Shown: one piece after another, positions 60,262 through 64,000 of the stretch
Numbering within the stretch: the first letter of the stretch is position 1
Layout of the letters: each line of letters starts with the position of its first letter
Assembly: GCA_963751795.1 (NCBI GenBank)
Contig: CAVVVI010000002.1
Span: 744,001-808,000 of the forward strand
Direction of reading: 5' to 3'
Length of the DNA: 64,000 bases
Source: BOG-908 sp963751795
GTDB taxonomy: Bacteria > Pseudomonadota > Alphaproteobacteria > Acetobacterales > Acetobacteraceae
Position numbers and translations under genes: made by a program
The notes under the pieces: generated by a model
The model's database searches: none
What the model was told of the DNA's origin: nothing
Seen by the model: the letters and a program-made list of their open reading frames with translations, nothing else

Positions 60262-61335
60262 ATGAACCACCTGCCCAAGCCCATCCACGCGCCCGACGAG
60301 CCGCCCGAGATCGGCCGCGACGCGCACGACACGATCGACCGGCCCGGCCGTTGGCAGGGCCCCACCTATTACGGCCGCTCGCAGCTCAAGCCCGCGCCGT
60401 TCAACAACTGGGTGGTGGGCGGCTACATCGCACTGGCCGGGCTGTCGGGGGCGGCGGCCATGATCGGCACCGCGGCCGAAGCCATGCGGGGCCCGGCAGC
60501 GCGGCCTCTGGCGCGGCGGTCACGCTATCTCTCGCTGCTGGCGCCCACCATCGGCTCGGCGCTGCTGGTGTGGGACCTGCACACGCCGCAGCGCTTCTAC
60601 AACATGATGCGGATCGCCAAGCGCACCTCGCCGATGTCGATCGGCACCTGGATCCTGCTGGCGTTCACCGGGCCGGCGATGCTGGCCGGCGCGGCCCAGC
60701 TGGTGGCCGACCGCCGGCCGCGCTGGCGCTGGCCGTGGCGCCTGGCGCGCGCCGCGCAGATGCCGGCCGCCGTGGCCGGTGCGGGGCTGGCCACCTACAC
60801 CGCCTCGCTGCTCGCGGCCACCAGCACGCCGCTCTGGGCTGCGGCCCCGCAATCCATGGCGGTGCGCTTCGGCGCCTCCTCGGTGGCGGCGGGTGCGGCG
60901 GCGCTCTCGCTGGGCGAGCGCTCCTGGCGCAGCCGGCGTGCGCTCGATGCGCTGAGCGTGGCGGCGCTGGCGACCGAGCTGGCCGCCACCGTGCAATCCC
61001 ACCACGCCTACCGCGCCAAGGGCGTGGAGGAGGCGCTGCAAGGTGGCTGGGGCCAGGTGGAAGCCGTGGGTGCCACCGGCCTGGGCGCCATGATGCCGCT
61101 CGGGCTGAAGCTGGCCGGCATGGTGCTGGGCGGGCGCGGCGGCAGGCTGGGCGCCTGGGCGGTGCTGGGCGGCAGCCTGCTGCTGCGCGTTTCGATCATG
61201 GAGGCGGGCGACGCCTCGGCCGCGCGGCCGGAGATCAGCTTCCGCTTCTCGCAGCCGGAGAACCTGCCGCGCGTCGGCCGCAGCCGTGCCGAACGGCGCC
61301 GGCCCGTGGCCTATCGCGGCAACCCCGTGGCATGA
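60262..61335 (+). CDS. Formate dehydrogenase-associated polysulfide-reductase-type (NrfD) membrane subunit
   Basis: 357 residues with about eight hydrophobic helices and an N-terminal cytoplasmic segment (GRWQGPTYYGRSQLKPAPFN). The NrfD/PsrC family quinone-interacting subunit is suggested by VVGGYIALAGLSGAAAMIGT, LLVWDLHTPQRFYNMMRIAK and FKRTSPM-like SPMSIGTW. It would pass electrons from formate to the quinone pool, in place of the cytochrome b of FdnI-type enzymes. It overlaps the thioesterase gene by 4 bases. Confidence 0.87.
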   Translation: MNHLPKPIHAPDEPPEIGRDAHDTIDRPGRWQGPTYYGRSQLKPAPFNNWVVGGYIALAGLSGAAAMIGTAAEAMRGPAARPLARRSRYLSLLAPTIGSALLVWDLHTPQRFYNMMRIAKRTSPMSIGTWILLAFTGPAMLAGAAQLVADRRPRWRWPWRLARAAQMPAAVAGAGLATYTASLLAATSTPLWAAAPQSMAVRFGASSVAAGAAALSLGERSWRSRRALDALSVAALATELAATVQSHHAYRAKGVEEALQGGWGQVEAVGATGLGAMMPLGLKLAGMVLGGRGGRLGAWAVLGGSLLLRVSIMEAGDASAARPEISFRFSQPENLPRVGRSRAERRRPVAYRGNPVA

Positions 61336-61766
61336 GCGACGCGCCCGACCCCGCCCAGGTGATGCAGGCCCTCAAGGCGGTCTCGGCCGGCCAGGGCTTT
61401 AACGCGCTGCTCGGGTTCGAGGTGATGCGGGTGGAGAACGGCCTGGTGGAGATCGAGGCGGCGTTGCGCCCCGAGCTGACGCAGCATCACGGCTTCGCGC
61501 ACGGCGCGGTGGTGGGCGCGCTGGCCGACACCGCCTGCGCCTGGGCGGCGGCCAGCGTGGCCGGCGACGTGGTCACGTCCAGCTACACCATCCAGTTCCT
61601 CGCGCCCGCACGCGGCCAGCGCCTGCATGCGGTGGGCAGCGTACTGAAATCCGGCCGCCGGCAGATCTCGGCCGAGGCGAAGGTGTATGCGCTCGCCGAT
61701 GGCGTCAGCAGCCTGGTGGCCGTGGCACTCGCCATCGTCGCACCGGTGGGCCCGCGCGACCGCTGA
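61332..61766 (+). CDS. PaaI-type hotdog thioesterase
   Basis: 144 residues, ATGA overlap with the membrane subunit. Hotdog-fold motif HHGFAHGAVVGALADTACAW with the Gly-Gly/Asp region of PaaI thioesterases; the C-terminal strand RGQRLHAVGSVLKSGRR is typical. It hydrolyses acyl-CoA; the substrate is not predictable. It converges with pabC, whose stop is 1 base away. Confidence 0.9.
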   Translation: MSDAPDPAQVMQALKAVSAGQGFNALLGFEVMRVENGLVEIEAALRPELTQHHGFAHGAVVGALADTACAWAAASVAGDVVTSSYTIQFLAPARGQRLHAVGSVLKSGRRQISAEAKVYALADGVSSLVAVALAIVAPVGPRDR

Positions 61767-61767
61767 G

Positions 61768-62556
61768 TTACACGCCGTCGAACAGGCGCTGCTGCGCGCC
61801 GAGATCGGGCGGGCGGAGCGCGCGGTCATCCAGGCTGGCGAGCGCACGCAGCCCGAGGCTGCTGCTCAGGAAGATCGCTTCGGCCAGCGCCAGATCCGCC
61901 ACCGTCAGCCGCGCCTCCTGGGCCAGCCCGGCTTCCAGCAGCCGGGCGCGCGTGATCCCGGGCAGCGCCCCCGCCCGGGTCGGCGGCGTGGTCCACGCGC
62001 CCGCGAGCAGCACGAACAGATTGCCGGCGCTGGCCTCAGCCACGTCGCCTGCGGTGTTGAGCAGGATCGCCTCGTCGGCGCCGCGCGCCGCCGCCTCCTG
62101 CCGGGCGAGGATGCTGTCGAGGTAGTTGAGCGACTTGATCCGCGACAGCGGCGAGTGCTCGTTGCGCCGGGTGGCCGCAGCGACGATGGCGCGGGCCGGC
62201 GGCAGCGGCGGCGGCAGGGGCGCGGCGGTGATCAGCATGGTAGGCCGCGTGCCCGCCGGCGGCAGCAGCCCGCGCGGCGCCGGGCCGCGCGTCAGCGTCA
62301 GCCGCAGCGCGCCATCCTGCCCGGCCAGCACGGTCCGGGCGGCCTCGGCCAGCGCATCGTCGGGCCAGGCGAGTGCCATGCCCAGCGTGGCGGCGCCGGC
62401 GCGCAGGCGGGCCAGGTGGCGGGCGAAATGCAACGGCATGCCGGCGATGGCGCGCACCGTCTCGAACAGCCCGTCGCCGAGCAGCAGGCCGCGATCGGCC
62501 GGGTTGATGCGGGCGGCGTGATCGGGCAGCAACCGGCCATCAAGCCAGAGCGTCAC
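61768..62556 (-). CDS. pabC: Aminodeoxychorismate lyase (class IV aminotransferase family)
   Basis: 262 residues from GTG 62554-62556, overlapping the pabB stop. Fold-type IV PLP enzyme: NPADRGLLLGDGLFETVRAI at the start, SRIKSLNYLDSILARQEAAA with the PLP Lys, and DEAILLNTAGDVAEASAGNL. It releases pyruvate from aminodeoxychorismate to give 4-aminobenzoate. Branched-chain aminotransferase activity is the main alternative; coupling to pabB favours PabC. Confidence 0.9.
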   Translation of the reverse strand: MTLWLDGRLLPDHAARINPADRGLLLGDGLFETVRAIAGMPLHFARHLARLRAGAATLGMALAWPDDALAEAARTVLAGQDGALRLTLTRGPAPRGLLPPAGTRPTMLITAAPLPPPLPPARAIVAAATRRNEHSPLSRIKSLNYLDSILARQEAAARGADEAILLNTAGDVAEASAGNLFVLLAGAWTTPPTRAGALPGITRARLLEAGLAQEARLTVADLALAEAIFLSSSLGLRALASLDDRALRPPDLGAQQRLFDGV

Positions 62557-63917
62557 GCCAGGCGGCCCAGCGCGCGCAGCAGCGGGCCGGCCTTGTCCAT
62601 CATCTCGTCGTATTCGGCCGCTGGCTGGCTGTCGGCAACGATGCCGCCACCGGCCTGCAGCGTCACGCTGTCGGGCCCGATCGTGGCGGTGCGGATGGCA
62701 ATCGCGCTGTCCATCGCGCCATCCCAGCCCAGCCACAGCATCGCCCCGCAATACGGGCCGCGCGCGGCCGGTTCGAGCTCGTGGATGATCTGCTGCGCGC
62801 GGCGCTTGGGCGCACCGGTGACCGAGCCGCCGGGAAAGGCAGCGCGCAGCAGGCTTGCGGCCGTGGCCCCCGGGCGCAGCCGCCCCTGCACCGCGCTGAC
62901 CAGATGGTGCACGCTGGCGAAGCTTTCGGCGCCCGCCAGCTCGGGCACCCGCACGCTGCCTGGGCTGGCTACCCGCGCGATGTCGTTGCGCAGCAGATCC
63001 ACGATCATCAGGTTTTCGGCGGCATCTTTCGGGCTCGCCAGCAATTCGGCGAGCAGGGCAGCGTCGCGGGCCGGATCGGCATCCCTGGGGCGGGTGCCCT
63101 TGATCGGCCGCGCCTCGATGCCGCCCTGGGCATCGACGGCCAGGAAGCGCTCCGGTGACACGCTGGCGATGGCGGTGTGGCCGCCGGTGTGCAGGAAGGC
63201 GCTGAACGGCGCCGGGCTGGCCGCGCGCAGCGCCCAATAGATGTCGGGTGCCGCCGTCCCCAGCGGGCGCGGTGCCACGAAGGCGGCCGTGATGTTGGCC
63301 TGGTAGATGTCGCCGGCCTCGATATAGGCGATCGCACGCGCCACCCGCGCCTGGTGGGTGGCCCGGCTCGCCTCTTCCCGCCACGCCAGCTGCACCGGCG
63401 CCGGCGTGTGCAGCCGCCCTTTGGCCAGCCGGTCCAGCACCATGCGCGCGCGCGTCGCGGCCCGCGCGGCCCGCCGCGCCGGGTCCATCTCCGGCAGGCC
63501 GGAGGAGATGAGCCACGCCCGCCCGCTCGCCGCATCGAAGGCGAGTACCAGATCGTAGAGCGCCAGGCTGAAGGCAGGGATGCCGGGCGGCCCAGCATGG
63601 CGTGGCACATCCTGCAGGGCGGCGCCGCATTCGTAGCCGATGAAGCCCACGGCGCCGCCGGCAAACGCCACCGGGGCTGCCGCCGCCGGCTGGCCGAAGC
63701 GTTGCAGGGCGCCCGCCAGCGCATCGAACGGGTCGCCGGCCAGAAGCTCGAACGGGTCGATCGCCAGGTAGCTGGTGCGGCTGCGCGGCCCGGCTGGCCC
63801 GCCGCTTTCCAGGAAGGCGGTGAACGGGGCGTTGCACCAGGCCAGGAACGCCTGCTCGGCGGGCATCGCCAGCGAGATGACGAAAGGCGGCCCGGCGGGG
63901 AACAGCGGCGCGCTCAC
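62553..63917 (-). CDS. pabB: Aminodeoxychorismate synthase component I
   Basis: 454 residues from GTG 63915-63917. Chorismate-binding enzyme with GAVGFIGYECG, YIEAGDIYQANITAAF, SPERFLAV, IEARPIKGTRPRDADPA, ENLMIVDLLRNDIARV, FPGGSVTGAPKRRAQQII and LQAGGGIVADSQPAAEYDE, which order and residues match PabB/TrpE. The PIKGTRPR motif, with Lys rather than TrpE's Ala, indicates PabB. It feeds folate synthesis with pabC and folC. Confidence 0.94.
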   Translation of the reverse strand: MSAPLFPAGPPFVISLAMPAEQAFLAWCNAPFTAFLESGGPAGPRSRTSYLAIDPFELLAGDPFDALAGALQRFGQPAAAAPVAFAGGAVGFIGYECGAALQDVPRHAGPPGIPAFSLALYDLVLAFDAASGRAWLISSGLPEMDPARRAARAATRARMVLDRLAKGRLHTPAPVQLAWREEASRATHQARVARAIAYIEAGDIYQANITAAFVAPRPLGTAAPDIYWALRAASPAPFSAFLHTGGHTAIASVSPERFLAVDAQGGIEARPIKGTRPRDADPARDAALLAELLASPKDAAENLMIVDLLRNDIARVASPGSVRVPELAGAESFASVHHLVSAVQGRLRPGATAASLLRAAFPGGSVTGAPKRRAQQIIHELEPAARGPYCGAMLWLGWDGAMDSAIAIRTATIGPDSVTLQAGGGIVADSQPAAEYDEMMDKAGPLLRALGRLA

Positions 63918-63924
63918 CCGGGCA

Positions 63925-64000
63925 TCACGCGCCGGCTTGCAGCAGGTGGGCCGCCAGTTCGGCCGGCGACATGGCATCGTCGAGCAGTCCGGTGAAATGC
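63925..64000 (-). CDS. C-terminal end of an unidentified gene (runs off the window)
   Basis: The last ~24 codons on the minus strand read FTGLLDDAMSPAELAAHLLQ and then AGA before a stop at 63925-63927, 7 bases from the pabB start. Too short to identify. It is likely the next upstream gene of the pab operon. Confidence 0.45.
   Translation of the reverse strand, partial: HFTGLLDDAMSPAELAAHLLQAGA

Overview
The window is GC-rich (roughly 65-70 % by eye), gene-dense chromosomal DNA of an alphaproteobacterium. The best guess is Acetobacteraceae or a close Rhodospirillales relative. This rests on the core gene orders yqeY-dnaG-rpoD and rpsA-sppA-ihfB-lapA-trpF-trpB-trpA-accD-folC, on hopanoid tailoring genes, and on A/T-rich inverted repeats of a kind common between genes in acetic-acid-type bacteria. 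No lineage-defining marker such as rRNA is present, so the family call is inference. There is no rRNA, insertion sequence, prophage or CRISPR array, and no gene-free stretch longer than 300 bases.

Layout. 1-2770 (minus) holds yqeY, dnaG and the 5' part of rpoD. 2919-11314 (plus) holds an NDUFA9-like protein, glutamate synthase gltD/gltB with a DUF2059 gene between them, and a glutathione transferase. 11423-18633 (plus) is an isoprenoid-to-hopanoid run: xseB, ispA, dxs, hpnM (apparently frameshifted), hpnI, hpnJ and hpnK. Dxs and IspA supply isoprenoid precursor. HpnI, HpnK and HpnJ belong to the families that make glucosaminyl and cyclitol-ether bacteriohopanetetrol.

18797-28219 (plus) is the most unusual part. 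Nine genes, mostly overlapping by a few bases, encode inositol-3-phosphate synthase, an HD-like protein, a methyltransferase, a Gfo/Idh/MocA oxidoreductase, a zinc-knuckle metallo-beta-lactamase-fold protein, a YcaO protein, a TIM-barrel isomerase/epimerase, a family-4 glycosyltransferase and a PIG-L deacetylase. Together they look like a pathway to an inositol-based aminoglycoside-like metabolite or low-molecular-weight cofactor. Its Ino1, GT4 and PIG-L members recall the first steps of mycothiol synthesis. I do not recognise the cluster as a described system.

28307-30502 (minus) is groES-groEL with a CIRCE operator. 30679-36837 holds a secreted repeat protein, a GH17 membrane protein, a CoA-binding protein, a DUF2076 protein, Maf and a 3-oxoacid CoA-transferase pair. 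tRNA-Ala(GGC) lies at 36890. 37156-47446 (mostly minus) holds folC, accD, trpABF, lapA, ihfB, sppA and rpsA. 47693-51811 (minus) is a large CheB/CheR/PAS/HWE-type sensor kinase with a response regulator and a membrane protein. 52064-55634 holds an OpgC-like protein, a histidine phosphatase, a second, actinobacterial-type inositol-3-phosphate synthase and small hypothetical genes.

55624-61766 is a formate dehydrogenase locus. The catalytic subunit (minus) contains an in-frame UGA selenocysteine codon followed by a convincing SECIS hairpin. The iron-sulfur and membrane subunits are divergent on the plus strand, and a PaaI-type thioesterase follows. 61768-64000 (minus) holds pabC, pabB and the last codons of an unidentified gene.
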